Below are positions 1 through 11,924 of a stretch of DNA of 64,000 bases, one piece after another (position 1 is the first letter of the stretch; every line of letters begins with the position of its first letter). The notes under the pieces were generated by a model, which worked only from the letters and a program-made list of their open reading frames with translations, did no database searches and was not told the origin of the DNA. The translations under genes were made by a program, and so were the position numbers. Source of the stretch: Pedobacter aquae (GTDB lineage Bacteria; Bacteroidota; Bacteroidia; Sphingobacteriales; Sphingobacteriaceae); NCBI RefSeq assembly GCF_008195825.1, contig NZ_CP043329.1, positions 2,976,001 through 3,040,000 of the forward strand, in the 5' to 3' direction.

Positions 1-3000
1 ACTTGTAGTATTCCATTTACATAACTGATGTTATAGTTTTGAGCCGAAGCACCTGATACCGTTATTGGGTAATTGCCTAATGGACTATTTAATACTGCCG
101 TAGTGCTAAAGCTAGGCTGAATTATCAATACTGTTGCATCTTCTCCAGCTATAAAACCATTATAATTTGCGGTAAACACTGGGTTTGCTGTACCCACAAA
201 CTTTTGTTTATCTGCTGCTGTAATGATTAATGCTTTAGCTGTGATGTTAGCTGTGGTACTTGCAGTCGTGTTTACTGTATAATTTCCTGCATCTGTACCG
301 CTGATGCTAATACCTGATACTGATACTGCTTTACCTGTGCCTACATTTCTATCGATAAACGTGGCTGTAGTATAAGCTGCTGTTAGTATATCACCCGATA
401 TTCTATCATCAGATAATGTAACGGTTGCTGATGTATTACCATTATACTCTTTGTTAACACCCGTTGCTGTTACCAATAAAGATTTTGCGGTGATATTAGC
501 TGTAAAACCTGTGGTAGGTTGTGATAAGGTATAATTAGCCGCTGCTGTTCCGCCTAAAGTATAATTACTGATAATGGTGATGGCTTTTCCTGTCCCTACA
601 TTTTTATCATTGAAACTTGCTGTCGCTGTTCCGCCGATGGTAACATTATCACTACCTACTATTCCAGTAAGGCTAGCCGTTCCGGTAATGGTTGCAGCAG
701 TATTTCTATCGTATACTTTATTTGCAATGCTTATACCTGTTACAGTTAAAGCTTTCGGATTTACCGTACTGCTTATGGTAGCTATCTTAACACTATCTGC
801 ATTTAGACTGCTTAGTGCGATGTTACCGCTGTAATTTCCTGCTGGCGTGTTAGCTGCTAGTCTGATATAAACAGGGGTACTATTTATGGTGCCTGTAGTT
901 CCTACTGTTAGGGTAGAAGTAAAGGTTGTATTATCTGCGGAAACCTCAAAACCTGTAGGAGGAGTTACTTTAATCCCTGCTTGCATACTTGCACCTGAAA
1001 CATTGAAACTAATAGCACTTGAAGGAGTGCCATAAGTGCTACTCATGGCCGTTAGCGTTCCGCTATTTGAAATAACTGGTGGGTCTATATTTTTGAAAAT
1101 GGACACGAAATTTGCCCCACTGTTGGCAACAGCAAAATCTAGTCTGCCGTCTCCATCTAAATCACCAATAGCTACATTTTGAGGGCGTCTGCCTGTTGTA
1201 AAGTTCACTACCGGTGCAAGAGAAGATAAATTTATATCTCCTGGCGTTGAAGTATTTCTGTAAACTAATAGTGCATTGTTGTTATAACTTACAGAAGCAA
1301 TATCAGGTTTACCGTTACCATCTAAATCACCAATTGCAATTCCATACTGTGTATTTATATTATTGAAGTTTATCTTGGTTGCAAAATTACTGCTTGTAAT
1401 TGCACCATTGATATCGTTCTTTAAAACAGTCATGTATGAGTCTGCATAGAATCCTACCACGATATCAGCTTTACCATCGCTATCTATATCGCCCATGCTC
1501 ACTGCAAATGGATTTCCGCTTAAAGAAATATTTACTGCTGAGGCAAAGCTTCCGCTATTAATACTTCCTACGGTGCTGGTATTTTTAAGAATAGATAAAG
1601 TTTTAGAGCTATATATAACAACAGCTAAGTCTGATTTACCATCATTATCTAAATCTCCTACAGCTAACCCTTGTGGTTGGAAACCTACGCCAAAATCTAC
1701 CCTAGGGGCAAAAGAAATTACAGAACCAGCGCTTGTATTTCCGAAAACCGAAACTGAATTACTAGAAAGGTTAAGCACAGTAATGTCTAACTTTCCATCT
1801 AAATCTATATCACTAATTTTTACATTTATTGGATTTAAGCCAGTAGCTATAGTACCAACAGATGTAAAACTTGTAGTACTAAAATTACCGCTTGTTGTAG
1901 TATTTCTAAATATTTGCATATTGTTACTACCTACAACAACTAAATCCAATTTACCATCACCATCTAAATCTCCTTTAGCAATACCGGTTGAAAACCCACC
2001 ATAACTAACTGGTATATCAACCTTGGTATCAAAACCACCATTTCCATTATTTCTAAATAATGAAACAAAACTAGCTCCGTTATTAGAAGCTGCCATATCT
2101 AATTTTCCGTCTCCGTCAAAGTCGCCTAAGGTTACATCAAATGTTCCATTACCAGCCGTATAATCTACTTTAGCTGCAAAATCTCCGGTGCCTAGCTTAG
2201 CTTTTGAAGGGCTGAAAATTGGATTGAAATTAAGAGGACTTTCTGCGGCTAATTTAGTTTGGGTATTTAATAAAGTAATGGCGCCATAAGTAGCACCAGA
2301 CGGAACTGTTACTGTTAAACTTGTTGTTGTTGCCCCATTTACTATTCCTTTGGTTGCACCAAAGAAAACTATATTATTTGCAGATGTAGTACTAAAGTTC
2401 GTCCCTGTAATCGTTATCACATCTCCCGGCTTTGCACTTTCTGGGCTAAAACTGGTGATTGTAGGTGGAGCTGTAAAAATCACTAACTCTTTATTAGCGC
2501 CCAATGAACTTGATGCTCCTGGTGCTGCTAAAGTTAAATTAGCATCTACATTGGTAATTCCTTTTATAGTACCGTTATTTAAACTTAAAGCTGAGGTAGA
2601 AGTATAATCCAAATCTGTACTTACATCCCCGGCTTGTACGGTATAATTAAAAGTTAAGGTATCCGTACCGCTACCAGAGATATAATTAGCCCATTGGTCT
2701 ACTGTACCTGTTTCTAAACGAAGCCTAGGGTTACCTGTAACATTCACTATTTTATCAAATGCAACTTTTATTGGAATGATATCACCTATCTGATAAGTAC
2801 CATTAGCTGATGATGAGCTTACTAGGTTTACAATAGGAGCAATATCAGCATTACGTAAAACAGAGATAGAATTTGATGCGGTATTGCTATTGGATACCAC
2901 TAAATCAAGGCGACCATCGCCATCAAAATCTGTTAAAGCTACCGAAATAGGATTAGTGCCAGTTGTGTGAATCGTCTTGTCAAAAATCAAGAATGCACTA

Positions 3001-6000
3001 GTGCTATTATTCTTAAAAATGTTAATCGAGCTAGCATTGATGTTAGCTACTGCTAAATCTACTTTGCCATCTCCATCTACATCACCCATGGTAAGTTCTC
3101 TCGGACTATCCATAGCAAAATAAGCTTGACCATCAGCAAAACTTAGGATATTATTTGTTCCTGTGTTTTTATAAAAGGAAACGGTATTTGAGTTGGTATT
3201 AGAAACTGCGATATCGGCCTTACCATCTTGGTCTAAATCGCCAATCGCTACAGATAGCGGGAAAGACTGTGTATCATAGCTATTATCTAAAACAAAACTT
3301 AGTGCATTAACCGAGCTTGTATTGCGATACAAGGCTAACTTACTGGCACCGAAATTGGTTATAGCTATATCTAATTTGCCATCTCCGTTTACATCTCCTA
3401 AAGCCAATGCAGAAGGATTGCTACCTGCACCCGTACTCAATGTATTTGCTGAAGCAAAAGTAATTGCTCCAACATTACTAGTATTTCTAAATATAGAAAA
3501 GCTATTATTCCCAAACTCATTGATAACTAAATCAAGTTTACCATCACCATCAAAATCTCCAATCTTTATTTGGCCTGGGTTACTTTGTGTTATATAATCT
3601 TGTTTAGCTTCAAAGCTGATAGTCCCGCTGGATCCATTATTTCTTAAGGTAGAAATGCTATTTGATGATGAATTGACAATAGCTAAATCTAGCTTACCAT
3701 CACCATCAAAATCTCCAGACTGAACAGAAACTGGTGTAGTACCGGTGACAAAATCTATCTTATTAGCAAAGCTGATGCTTGTACCGTTTCCTGTGTTTCT
3801 GAAAATTGAAACTGTATTGTCTGCATTATTAATTACAGCTACATCGGGATATCCATCGCCATCAAAATCTCCAGTAGTTAAAGCTTGTGGCCTATTGCCG
3901 GTAGCAAAATCCACCTTAGGTTCAAAATCTGAATTAGTGAAAGTAAGTTTAGATGGACTGTAAATTGGGTTGAAACTTGATGGGCTTTGTGCTAACAAAT
4001 TAGAACCTGTATTTAACACGCTTGTTGGTGCGTAAGTAGCACCTGTTGGTACGGTTACCGTTAAACTGGTTGCTGTTGCCGCTGTAACGGTTGCTTTTGT
4101 TGCGCCAAAGTATACTATATTATTCGCTGCTGTAGTGTTAAAGCCTGTTCCGGTTATGGTTACTACATCGCCCGGTTTGGCACTTAATGGTGTAAATGAA
4201 GTAATGGTTGGAGACGGAATCAATATCACTAAATTTTTATTTGCACCTAATGAACCAGCCGCCCCCGTTGTTGGTAGCATAAGTATAGCATCTACAGTGG
4301 TTGTTACACTTTTTATGGTGCCATCATTTAAAGCTAAAGCTGAGCTAGAGATATAATCTAAATCAGCACTTATATCTCCATTTTGTACAGTATAGTTGAA
4401 AGTTAAAGTATTGGTTCCGGTACCGGATGCATAGTTGATAATACGGTCTGTAGCACCTGTTTCTAGCGTTAATTGCGGTGTTCCTGTAACATCTACAGCT
4501 TCATTAAAAGTGATGGTAATAGGAATATTTTCTCCTAGGTAATAACTACCATCTGCTTTTGTAGAGGTAACATTGGTAATGCTTGGAGGTATTTCAGTAT
4601 TTCGTAAAACAGATACTCCATTTGACTGCGAATTAGCAGTTGCAATATCTGGTTTCCCATCGCCATCCAAGTCTGCAATACTTACAGATAGTGGAGTTGA
4701 ACCTACATTAACATTAACCCCTGTAGCTAAACTTGAAGTGCTTATACTACCCACCGAGCTAGTATTTCTGAAAATTGATACTGTACTAGAATTCGCATTC
4801 ATAGCAGCAATATCGGGCTTACCATCTCCATCTATATCACCAATAGCTAGGGCGTATGGGCCATTACCCACACCAGTTGCAAAATCAACTTTTGTAGCAA
4901 AAGAACTAGATGATATATTTCCTGTTGAATGAGTATTTTGAAATACTGATAAACTATTGTTATTTCTATTTGCAACTATTAATTCGGGTTTCCCATCTAA
5001 ATCAACATCTGTAATTGAAACAGCCCATGGTCCAAGTTCTGTATTAAAATCAACTTTAGTTGCAAATGAACTACTCGATATATTGCCACTTACATGTATA
5101 TTTTGGAAAACAGAAACTGTGTTAATTGAAGCATTGGCTGTGGCAATATCTAGCTTCCCATCGCCATCTATATCTCCAACTGTAATTAACTGAGGGGAAG
5201 CACCTAAACCAATAGCAAAATCAACTTTGGCAGCAAATGAACTAGTTGTTATAGAGCCACTAGCTGCTGTATTTTGTAATACAGAAAAAGTATTATGGCC
5301 AGGGTTAGCTGTTGCTATGTCTGGCTTTCCGTCTCTATTAAAATCTCCAACAGCTACTGATGTTGGCTGCAGACCTGTAGCAAAGTCAACTTTGGCAGCA
5401 AATGAAGATGTTGTGATGCTTCCAGTAGTACTGGTATTACGAAATACCGAAACACTATGGCCTCCATAATTTGCTACAACAATATCTAACTTACCATCCC
5501 CATCAACGTCTGTAATTGAAACTGCAATTGGAAAATTCCCTGTTGTAAAATCAACTTTTGTGGCAAATGAACCAGAAGTGATACTTCCACTAGAACTTGT
5601 ATTATGGAATACAGATAGGCTATTAGCTCCGTAGTTAACAACTGCCATATCTAGCTTACCATCCCCATCTAAATCTCCATTAGCAATAGAATAAGTTGCA
5701 CTTCCAGCTGAAAAATCTTGCCTTGGTGAAAAATCTAATAGTGAAATCCCTGTTTTAGATGGACTAAAAGTTGGTATAAAACTTTCTCTGCTAGATGCAG
5801 CTAAACTCGTTACAGAATTTAAAACTTTAATAGGTCCAAACATAGCACCACTAGGTACTGTTACTGTTAAACTTGAGGCTGTTGCTGCGGTTACTAGTGC
5901 TTTTGTTGCACCAAAGAATACTACATTATTGGTTGCTGTGGTGTTAAAGTTAGTACCTGTTATGGTAATTACATCGCCTGGTTTGGCGCTTAAAGGACTA

Positions 6001-6914
6001 AAGCTAATAATTACAGGTATAGACCTTACCAAATGCGTTGCACCTGCATTATAGTCCGCAGTAAATCCGTTGGTGCCATTTCCATTGCCTAAATCATCAG
6101 TAAGATTAGTACTATTCTTTAAATCTAATCTTAATGATCCTAAACCTGAAATAGCATTTACAGTAACATCAACAGAACTTCCTGTAGTAGCACTTACACT
6201 ACTGATATTCCCACTAGCCGTACCTGTTGAAGTAAGTATAAAGTCATCAACACTGATATTATTAGCGTTCTCATCAAAAGTAACACGATAAATTACAGAG
6301 CTAGCACTTTCTTGCGGTGAAGCTAGTAATGAAATACTTGTTACTTCGGGTGCTGATAAGTCAACAGCAGGACCTACCGTAAAACCATTAAAAAGGGCTC
6401 TCATTCCGGGAGATGTAATCACCACCTTATCTACATTAGAAAAGATAGCATCGGGTAATTCATTTGGTCCATAAGCAATGGTTCCTAATGGAGTAAGGCC
6501 TAAGTTAACAAGCCCAGTTGACATTGAATTTCTAAAGCCTCGAACTGTAATTGATGCCCCAAAAGTAAACCCAACTTCAGCCACTCTAAAACCATTAAAA
6601 TCAAAATTACCTGATGATGATGAAATGACTAAACCATCAAATCCAGTTTGATAATTACTGGGTCCCAATCCCTCAAAAACCCCAAAACTATTGAAAGAAT
6701 AATAAAATATATCTCCACCTGTAGAAACGCCCAAACCATTACTGGCGAAAATGTTAAATGTAAATCCAGAAATATCAGTAGAACCTCCTTCGCCGTCTAC
6801 AGCCTCTGTTCCAAGATTGGTACCACTTGCGACTGAGAAATTTAAAGTTCCAGTTTGCGCATACAGGCAATTGCTTGTGAGTATAATAAAAATGAAGAGT
6901 AGCAATTTTTTCAT
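1..6914 (-). CDS. Giant secreted IPT/FG-GAP repeat protein (3' end beyond window)
   Basis: Open minus-strand frame of about 2,304 codons from ATG at 6914 to the window edge with no stop; the C-terminus is missing. It begins with a signal peptide ending in LYAQ, then a unique domain (about residues 20-190) and a bacterial Ig-like segment. Three super-units follow: an IPT/TIG domain ([20 protein letters not shown]), seven FG-GAP/VCBS repeats with calcium-loop motifs such as [10 protein letters not shown], and an Ig-like domain. IPT domains lie near 5.8-6.0, 4.0-4.2 and 2.25-2.48 kb. After the third set come another Ig-like domain (about 1080-750), YDG-type repeats and an MBG-like domain. Each set of seven probably folds as an integrin-like propeller. 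It is presumably cell-surface or secreted by T9SS, but the sorting domain would lie outside the window. The ligand is unknown. The next gene upstream is a paralogue 93 bp away. Confidence 0.9.
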   Translation of the reverse strand, partial: MKKLLLFIFIILTSNCLYAQTGTLNFSVASGTNLGTEAVDGEGGSTDISGFTFNIFASNGLGVSTGGDIFYYSFNSFGVFEGLGPSNYQTGFDGLVISSSSGNFDFNGFRVAEVGFTFGASITVRGFRNSMSTGLVNLGLTPLGTIAYGPNELPDAIFSNVDKVVITSPGMRALFNGFTVGPAVDLSAPEVTSISLLASPQESASSVIYRVTFDENANNISVDDFILTSTGTASGNISSVSATTGSSVDVTVNAISGLGSLRLDLKNSTNLTDDLGNGNGTNGFTADYNAGATHLVRSIPVIISFSPLSAKPGDVITITGTNFNTTATNNVVFFGATKALVTAATASSLTVTVPSGAMFGPIKVLNSVTSLAASSRESFIPTFSPSKTGISLLDFSPRQDFSAGSATYSIANGDLDGDGKLDMAVVNYGANSLSVFHNTSSSGSITSGSFATKVDFTTGNFPIAVSITDVDGDGKLDIVVANYGGHSVSVFRNTSTTGSITTSSFAAKVDFATGLQPTSVAVGDFNRDGKPDIATANPGHNTFSVLQNTAASGSITTSSFAAKVDFAIGLGASPQLITVGDIDGDGKLDIATANASINTVSVFQNIHVSGNISSSSFATKVDFNTELGPWAVSITDVDLDGKPELIVANRNNNSLSVFQNTHSTGNISSSSFATKVDFATGVGNGPYALAIGDIDGDGKPDIAAMNANSSTVSIFRNTSSVGSISTSSLATGVNVNVGSTPLSVSIADLDGDGKPDIATANSQSNGVSVLRNTEIPPSITNVTSTKADGSYYLGENIPITITFNEAVDVTGTPQLTLETGATDRIINYASGTGTNTLTFNYTVQNGDISADLDYISSSALALNDGTIKSVTTTVDAILMLPTTGAAGSLGANKNLVILIPSPTITSFTPLSAKPGDVVTITGTGFNTTAANNIVYFGATKATVTAATATSLTVTVPTGATYAPTSVLNTGSNLLAQSPSSFNPIYSPSKLTFTNSDFEPKVDFATGNRPQALTTGDFDGDGYPDVAVINNADNTVSIFRNTGNGTSISFANKIDFVTGTTPVSVQSGDFDGDGKLDLAIVNSSSNSISTLRNNGSSGTISFEAKQDYITQSNPGQIKIGDFDGDGKLDLVINEFGNNSFSIFRNTSNVGAITFASANTLSTGAGSNPSALALGDVNGDGKLDIAITNFGASKLALYRNTSSVNALSFVLDNSYDTQSFPLSVAIGDLDQDGKADIAVSNTNSNTVSFYKNTGTNNILSFADGQAYFAMDSPRELTMGDVDGDGKVDLAVANINASSINIFKNNSTSAFLIFDKTIHTTGTNPISVALTDFDGDGRLDLVVSNSNTASNSISVLRNADIAPIVNLVSSSSANGTYQIGDIIPIKVAFDKIVNVTGNPRLRLETGTVDQWANYISGSGTDTLTFNYTVQAGDVSTDLDYTSTSALSLNNGTIKGITNVDANLTLAAPGASSSLGANKELVIFTAPPTITSFSPESAKPGDVITITGTNFSTTSANNIVFFGATKGIVNGATTTSLTVTVPSGATYGAITLLNTQTKLAAESPLNFNPIFSPSKAKLGTGDFAAKVDYTAGNGTFDVTLGDFDGDGKLDMAASNNGASFVSLFRNNGNGGFDTKVDIPVSYGGFSTGIAKGDLDGDGKLDLVVVGSNNMQIFRNTTTSGNFSTTSFTSVGTIATGLNPINVKISDIDLDGKLDITVLNLSSNSVSVFGNTSAGSVISFAPRVDFGVGFQPQGLAVGDLDNDGKSDLAVVIYSSKTLSILKNTSTVGSINSGSFASAVNISLSGNPFAVSMGDIDSDGKADIVVGFYADSYMTVLKNDINGAITSSNFATKINFNNINTQYGIAIGDLDGNGKPDIASVSYNNNALLVYRNTSTPGDINLSSLAPVVNFTTGRRPQNVAIGDLDGDGRLDFAVANSGANFVSIFKNIDPPVISNSGTLTAMSSTYGTPSSAISFNVSGASMQAGIKVTPPTGFEVSADNTTFTSTLTVGTTGTINSTPVYIRLAANTPAGNYSGNIALSSLNADSVKIATISSTVNPKALTVTGISIANKVYDRNTAATITGTASLTGIVGSDNVTIGGTATASFNDKNVGTGKAITIISNYTLGGTAAANYTLSQPTTGFTANITAKSLLVTATGVNKEYNGNTSATVTLSDDRISGDILTAAYTTATFIDRNVGTGKAVSVSGISISGTDAGNYTVNTTASTTANITAKALIITAADKQKFVGTANPVFTANYNGFIAGEDATVLIIQPSFSTTAVLNSPLGNYPITVSGASAQNYNISYVNGILQ

Positions 6915-7007
6915 AAAATTATATTGAGGGTAAATTATTTAATTCTTATATCTTGTTTCTTTATGATTGCAAAGACTATACTTTTGATAAAATTTGATTT
7001 CAACTTT

Positions 7008-10000
7008 TTACTGTTTAATAATTTGCTTAGTTGTTATTTTTCCTGTTCCGGTTAACCTGATATGGTAAAATCCTGTGCTAAGTTTATTGATATCTAAACT
7101 GATGCTGTTTTCTTGCTTTTGAATAGTTTGACTCATTAATATCTTACCAGTTAGGTCTATGACTTCTAATTTCTGGTAAACATCAGCCTCAAAACTTAAA
7201 TTAATTAAACTGCTTGCTGGGTTAGGGTAAACTGTTAACTCTTTTGAACCAAGCGTTACATTTACAGCTCTTACACCTAAATCTGTTTGTTTACCATTAT
7301 CATCATATTGTATTAATTGATAATAATTTGAACCACTAGCAGGTCTAGTGTCTGTATAATCATACTGTGCTTGTTGTGTTGAGTTTCCTGAACCGTTTAC
7401 TTTAGCTATGGAACTAAAATTTTTACCATCTGTTGATTTTAAAATTTCAAAATAGCTGTTATTCGTTTCTGATGCTGTTAGCCAATTTAACTGCACTGTT
7501 CCATTAGTTTGAAGTTTGGCTTGGTAACTTATTAATGATACTGGTAAAGGAACTATATCTGCATTCCTAATAACTGAAACATTATCAGAGAATTCATTTG
7601 CAACTATTAAGTCGGGTTTGGTGTCTCCATCTATATCACCTACAATGACGTTTCTAGTTACGAGACCCGCCGTAATTTGAACTACAGAACCGAAGTTAAT
7701 GCTACCAATGCTAGAAGTGTTTGGAAAAACATTCACAAAGCTATTATTAGCAGTCAACAAATCTGGTTTTCCATCGCTATCTATATCGCCTAAAGCAAAA
7801 GAATCATGAGAACCTAATAAAAAATCAACCTTTGCGGCAAAGTTGATGTTTCCGGGTGTAGAGGTATTGAGAAAACATGAAAATCTTGAATCAAAACCAT
7901 AAGTTACCGCCACATCAAGTTTTGTATCTCCATCCAAATCACCAATTACCATAGAAACATCATATTCTCTGGTACGAATAAAAACTCCATTTTCAAAACT
8001 TACCACCCCATTTATAGATGTATTACGATACACGGTAAATCCCGTATCTCCTCCTAATACCAAGTCTAATAGGTTATCTCCGTCTATATCTGCCGCGGTA
8101 ATATTATAGGTGTAAAGCTGCCCAACAATAGTTATAGCGCTACTAAAACTTATGCTTCCGCTTGAGGATGAGTTAGGATATACCAAAATCTCCCCATCTT
8201 TGGCAACTGCAATATCAGGTTTACCATCGCTATTAAAATCCCCAATGGTAAACCAAGAATAAAAGCTAGCGTTAACAACCAAAAATTCTTTTGCAGCAAA
8301 GCTAATGTTGCCGCTGGTTGATGTATTTCTAAATATTGAAATATTGGCACTAGCTGAATTAGATACAATTACATCGGGCTTCCCATCTCCATCTATATCG
8401 CTAATAATTACATTAATAGGAAGAACAGTGCTAAGATCAATTTTGTCAGCAAAACTGCTTGATGAAATACTTCCATTAGTTGCAGTGTTTCTTAGAACTG
8501 ATATTGTATTGCCAACATAATTTGCAACCACCAAATCGGCTTTGCCGTCTCCATCTAAATCACCACTTGCCGTAAATATAGGGCTATCGCCAGCTGCAAA
8601 GTCTACTTTATCATCGGTAGTGAATACACCTGCTTTGCTAGGACTAAAAAGTGGATGGAACTTTTTTAAACTTTGGGCCGCTAAAGTTGTACCTGTATTT
8701 AAAACATTAAGATAATCGTAAGTTGCTCCCACTGGCACAGTAACCGTTAAACTAGTTGCTGTTGCCGCTGTAACAGTTGCTCTGGTAGCTCCAAAAAACA
8801 CCACATTATTTGTAGTTGTGGTATTAAAGTTAGTGCCTGTTATGGTTACTGCATCTCCTGGTTTGGCGTTTAACGGGGAGAAACTGGTAATAGTTGGAGG
8901 TAGGTCCGTATTTCTCAATATAGAAATTGTATTACTCAGATAATGAGATGTAACCAAATCAGGTTTATGATCACCATCTAAATCTGCGATGACTACAGAA
9001 TGAGGATTATTTCCAATGCTCAAGCTTACCGAAGAGCTAAAACTTAACATTCCGCTACTACTGGTATTACGTAACAATGAAAATGTATTTGACCCCAAAA
9101 CAGGCACTATAAAGTCAGGCCTACTGTCCCCGTCTAAATCACCTATAGAGAAATATTCATGAATATTACCAGTTGTAACATCAATTTTAGGATTAAGATT
9201 AAAGTTACCGTTACTGCTGGCATTAAGAAAGACAGAAATATTACTCGAGTTACGATTGAGTATTGCTAGATCAGACTTTCCGTCTCCATCAAAGTCATCA
9301 ATAGCAACCGCAATTGGTCTAGTTCCGGCAGTAAAATCAACTTTTGGATTAAAGTTAACATTACCAATACTACTTGCGTTCAGGAATACAGAAAAATTAT
9401 TGGAGCCAAAATTAGTAACAGCTAAATCAAGCTTTCCGTCGGCATTTAAGTCTCCAATAGCAATAAATCTTGAGGAAGATCCTGCAACAACATCTACTTT
9501 AGGTGCAAAACTAAGACTACCAGTAGTACTGGTGTTACGAAGTATGGAAATATCGCCAGATGATTCGTTAACAACTGCTAAATCAGGCTTTCCGTCTCCA
9601 TCTAAATCACCAATAGATGCTATACGAGGACTACTGCCCGTTGTAAAATCTATTTTATTATCAAATGAACCTGCATCTAACAAACCAGTTGTGCTTATAT
9701 TACGAAATACCGAAATACTAGATGAACCATAGTTGGTAACTACTAAATCAGGTTTACCATCTCCATCTAAATCTCTTATCGCTACTGCAAATGGTTCATT
9801 TTCTGTTGCAAAATCTACCTTAGTTGCAAAACTGGCTGATGTGATATTTCCAATATTACTGATATTGTGATATACAGAAACCGTATTTGAATTCTTGTTA
9901 GCAACCGCCAAATCAGATTTTCCATCTCCATCCAAATCGCTAACTGCTATAAGATGAGGAGCATTACCTGCCGCTAAAACTTGCTCTGCCGCAAAATCTG

Positions 10001-10388
10001 CCGTTGTAATATTTGTTTTTTCAGGACTATAAATCGGATTAAAACTACCTAAGCTTTGTGTAGCTAAACCAGTGGCTGTATTTAATAAAGTTATGGGTGC
10101 AAAAGTTGCTCCAGTGGGTACCGTTACTATTAAGCTCGTAGTAGTTGCCGCTGTTACAGCTGCCTTTGTTGCTCCAAAGAAAACCACGTTATTTGTAGTT
10201 GTAGTATTGAAATTTGTCCCAGTAATTGTAACTGCATCGCCTGGTTTGGCGCTTAATGGATTAAACGAAGTAATACTAGGCACTTGTGCGCTAACATTAA
10301 TGGAAGCAAATATTAAAGCGAAAAGTGAGATTAAAACTTTATTTACTTTGAATTTAAGTAAAGATTTACAAGTAAAAATTGTAATCAT
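7008..10388 (-). CDS. Secreted IPT/FG-GAP repeat protein with T9SS sorting domain
   Basis: 1,126 residues. The N-terminus carries a signal peptide (ends NVSAQ). Two super-units follow, each an IPT/TIG domain (starting [13 protein letters not shown] and ITSFSPLNAKPGD) and seven FG-GAP/VCBS repeats with DxDGDGxxD calcium-loop motifs. The last part, about 180 residues, is an Ig/fibronectin-like domain (VQLNWLTASETNN) and a typical type IX secretion C-terminal domain (VYPNPASS, ending TGKITTKQIIKQ). The protein should therefore cross the outer membrane by T9SS and be attached to the surface or released. It is a paralogue of the larger downstream protein; the IPT and repeat units are near-interchangeable. 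The ligand or target is not predictable. The upstream 396 bp holds repeated GCCYAAAAR motifs and then an AraC-family gene. Confidence 0.93.
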   Translation of the reverse strand: MITIFTCKSLLKFKVNKVLISLFALIFASINVSAQVPSITSFNPLSAKPGDAVTITGTNFNTTTTNNVVFFGATKAAVTAATTTSLIVTVPTGATFAPITLLNTATGLATQSLGSFNPIYSPEKTNITTADFAAEQVLAAGNAPHLIAVSDLDGDGKSDLAVANKNSNTVSVYHNISNIGNITSASFATKVDFATENEPFAVAIRDLDGDGKPDLVVTNYGSSSISVFRNISTTGLLDAGSFDNKIDFTTGSSPRIASIGDLDGDGKPDLAVVNESSGDISILRNTSTTGSLSFAPKVDVVAGSSSRFIAIGDLNADGKLDLAVTNFGSNNFSVFLNASSIGNVNFNPKVDFTAGTRPIAVAIDDFDGDGKSDLAILNRNSSNISVFLNASSNGNFNLNPKIDVTTGNIHEYFSIGDLDGDSRPDFIVPVLGSNTFSLLRNTSSSGMLSFSSSVSLSIGNNPHSVVIADLDGDHKPDLVTSHYLSNTISILRNTDLPPTITSFSPLNAKPGDAVTITGTNFNTTTTNNVVFFGATRATVTAATATSLTVTVPVGATYDYLNVLNTGTTLAAQSLKKFHPLFSPSKAGVFTTDDKVDFAAGDSPIFTASGDLDGDGKADLVVANYVGNTISVLRNTATNGSISSSSFADKIDLSTVLPINVIISDIDGDGKPDVIVSNSASANISIFRNTSTSGNISFAAKEFLVVNASFYSWFTIGDFNSDGKPDIAVAKDGEILVYPNSSSSGSISFSSAITIVGQLYTYNITAADIDGDNLLDLVLGGDTGFTVYRNTSINGVVSFENGVFIRTREYDVSMVIGDLDGDTKLDVAVTYGFDSRFSCFLNTSTPGNINFAAKVDFLLGSHDSFALGDIDSDGKPDLLTANNSFVNVFPNTSSIGSINFGSVVQITAGLVTRNVIVGDIDGDTKPDLIVANEFSDNVSVIRNADIVPLPVSLISYQAKLQTNGTVQLNWLTASETNNSYFEILKSTDGKNFSSIAKVNGSGNSTQQAQYDYTDTRPASGSNYYQLIQYDDNGKQTDLGVRAVNVTLGSKELTVYPNPASSLINLSFEADVYQKLEVIDLTGKILMSQTIQKQENSISLDINKLSTGFYHIRLTGTGKITTKQIIKQ

Positions 10389-10784
10389 ATAATGTTTATA
10401 AGTTAAAATAAGAGAGCTTAAAAAGCTTATTATACTTTATAGAAAACATATTAAACTTTTATGAGAGTAAAATTAGACTAAGGATTTCAATTTATGTAGC
10501 CTAAAAAGACGCGGATATAGCCCAAAAGGACAGAATTATAAATAGTTATGGAAATCAGAGCCTAAAAGCATCATTTAAATTCCACTTTTGGGCAAAAAAT
10601 GACACAATTTAGCTTTCTGATATTGATTTAAGTTATGCTAAACTCTTTTTAATAGGAAAAATAGCCGTTTTATGATCTCTTATAAAAAGAAATCATATAA
10701 AATGGGTTAATTATCCAAAAAATTAGAGATTTTGATACTTATAACACCTTAAATCTATTAGTATTTGTTTTATATAACTTTATA
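10389..10784. other. Intergenic region with repeated short motifs
   Basis: No credible gene in these 396 bases. It is very AT-rich. Between about 10497 and 10594 it carries four related copies of GCCYAAAARGAC (see the regulatory feature). It should contain the promoter of the downstream FG-GAP gene and the 3' end of the AraC transcript. I could not place a confident -7 element. Confidence 0.5.
10497..10594. promoter_or_regulatory. Cluster of four GCCYAAAARGAC-like motifs, candidate regulator sites
   Basis: Copies: TAGCCTAAAAAGAC at 10497-10510, TAGCCCAAAAGGAC at 10518-10531, GAGCCTAAAAGCA at 10558-10570, and an inverted copy (TGCCCAAAAGTGG on the minus strand) at 10582-10594. The first two are 21 bp apart and the third 40 bp further, close to whole helical turns. 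They lie 110-206 bp upstream of the start of the FG-GAP gene at 10388 and downstream of the AraC gene. Binding by that AraC regulator is inference only. Confidence 0.4.
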
Positions 10785-11843
10785 CTATACGCTTGAAGGA
10801 TTAGTATGATGATAGCTTTTAAAAGCTAAAGTAAATTTACTGGCATTGTTATAACCCATGGTAAAGGCTAAATCTTTAACTTTTATCTTATCTTCTTTCA
10901 ATAATTTCATCGCTAAATCCATTTGTTTAGCCCTAAACCATTTTAAAGTACTTATCCTAAACCACTGCTTAAATAAGGTTTTAACTTTTGTAGGTGAGGT
11001 ATTCGTATAATTTGCTAAAAAACTAATGCCAGGAAAATCTTTCAACAAATTGTTCTCTAAATAATCGATGATTTTAATCATGATTAATTTATCTTCTTTA
11101 GAAAAATTAATATCTGTTAAATCTTTGGTTATACCATCAAAAAATTCTCCTAATAGACTTAATGATCTTGACTTAAATAAAAATTTAGCTGATTCTCCTT
11201 GACTGATGGACTTAATTCCTAAAAACAATTGTTCAATTTTATATTGGGCATCAACTACCGGATTTTTAATAAATGGGTTGTACTTTAATTCTGAACTAAA
11301 TAAAACTTTAAGTGGATGGTTATCATCGAGTTTAGATATAGAAAAATTTCTCTCTAACCAATGTTCATCAAAAGAAAAGCAAATGATAAGATTGCTAGAA
11401 TCTTTATAATGATAAGCATTGAGTTGTTCGCCAGGATGATAAAGTGTCCAAATTTTATCTATCATCGTATGACCATTTAAATTTCCCTTTTTATCATTTT
11501 TATCGCTGTAGCTGATGTATGATAAATTATAGAAGCCCTTGGTAACCACCTGATCTTTGTTGATGAAAGCTAAATTTGTTTTGTAATGACAATCTGAAAT
11601 CATTACCCACAATCCTTCCTCAATTTCAAAATAATATAAGGCACCCTTTAGAAATAATGTATTGGTTTTTAGTACTTGTTCATTGGGGTAATGATGCATA
11701 AAAGGTAACGCTTTTACAGATTCTACCATTAATTTAGGATGCGTAAATTGGTAAGGGAACTCAAAAAATCCATTATTATACTTAAATGCTTTAGCTAGAA
11801 TTTTCTTTTTCCAGTGGTTTACTATTTCAAGTATATTTTCCAA
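10785..11843 (-). CDS. AraC-family transcriptional regulator
   Basis: 352 residues. The C-terminal ~100 residues form the AraC double helix-turn-helix: LKDFPGISFLANYTNTSPTKVKTLFK is the first helix-turn-helix region and VKDLAFTMGYNNASKFTLAF the second with its classic GY/F-x2 pattern. The N-terminal ~240 residues are a sensing domain I cannot assign; they include many aromatic residues and no membrane segment. The gene lies on the same strand as, and just upstream of, the two FG-GAP repeat genes, so it may control them. Effector unknown. The C-terminus ends soon after the second helix-turn-helix, slightly short for the family. Confidence 0.85.
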   Translation of the reverse strand: MENILEIVNHWKKKILAKAFKYNNGFFEFPYQFTHPKLMVESVKALPFMHHYPNEQVLKTNTLFLKGALYYFEIEEGLWVMISDCHYKTNLAFINKDQVVTKGFYNLSYISYSDKNDKKGNLNGHTMIDKIWTLYHPGEQLNAYHYKDSSNLIICFSFDEHWLERNFSISKLDDNHPLKVLFSSELKYNPFIKNPVVDAQYKIEQLFLGIKSISQGESAKFLFKSRSLSLLGEFFDGITKDLTDINFSKEDKLIMIKIIDYLENNLLKDFPGISFLANYTNTSPTKVKTLFKQWFRISTLKWFRAKQMDLAMKLLKEDKIKVKDLAFTMGYNNASKFTLAFKSYHHTNPSSV

Positions 11844-11924
11844 AATTTTATTAGAGAGATTAAATTAATTAGTAATATAAATAAACAAAAAAATGATTAA
11901 AATAACAAAATTGATATTGCAAAC

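Noticed and set aside
574-6291. Plus-strand ORFs rich in Leu/Val/Pro/Ser opposite the giant repeat genes
   Set aside because: They are antisense shadows of the FG-GAP/IPT frame; their repeated composition ([10 protein letters not shown]) is the reverse-strand reading of the DGDGKPD repeat.
8305-9732. Plus-strand ORFs opposite the second FG-GAP gene
   Set aside because: Same antisense effect as in the first gene; no signal peptide and no independent start context.
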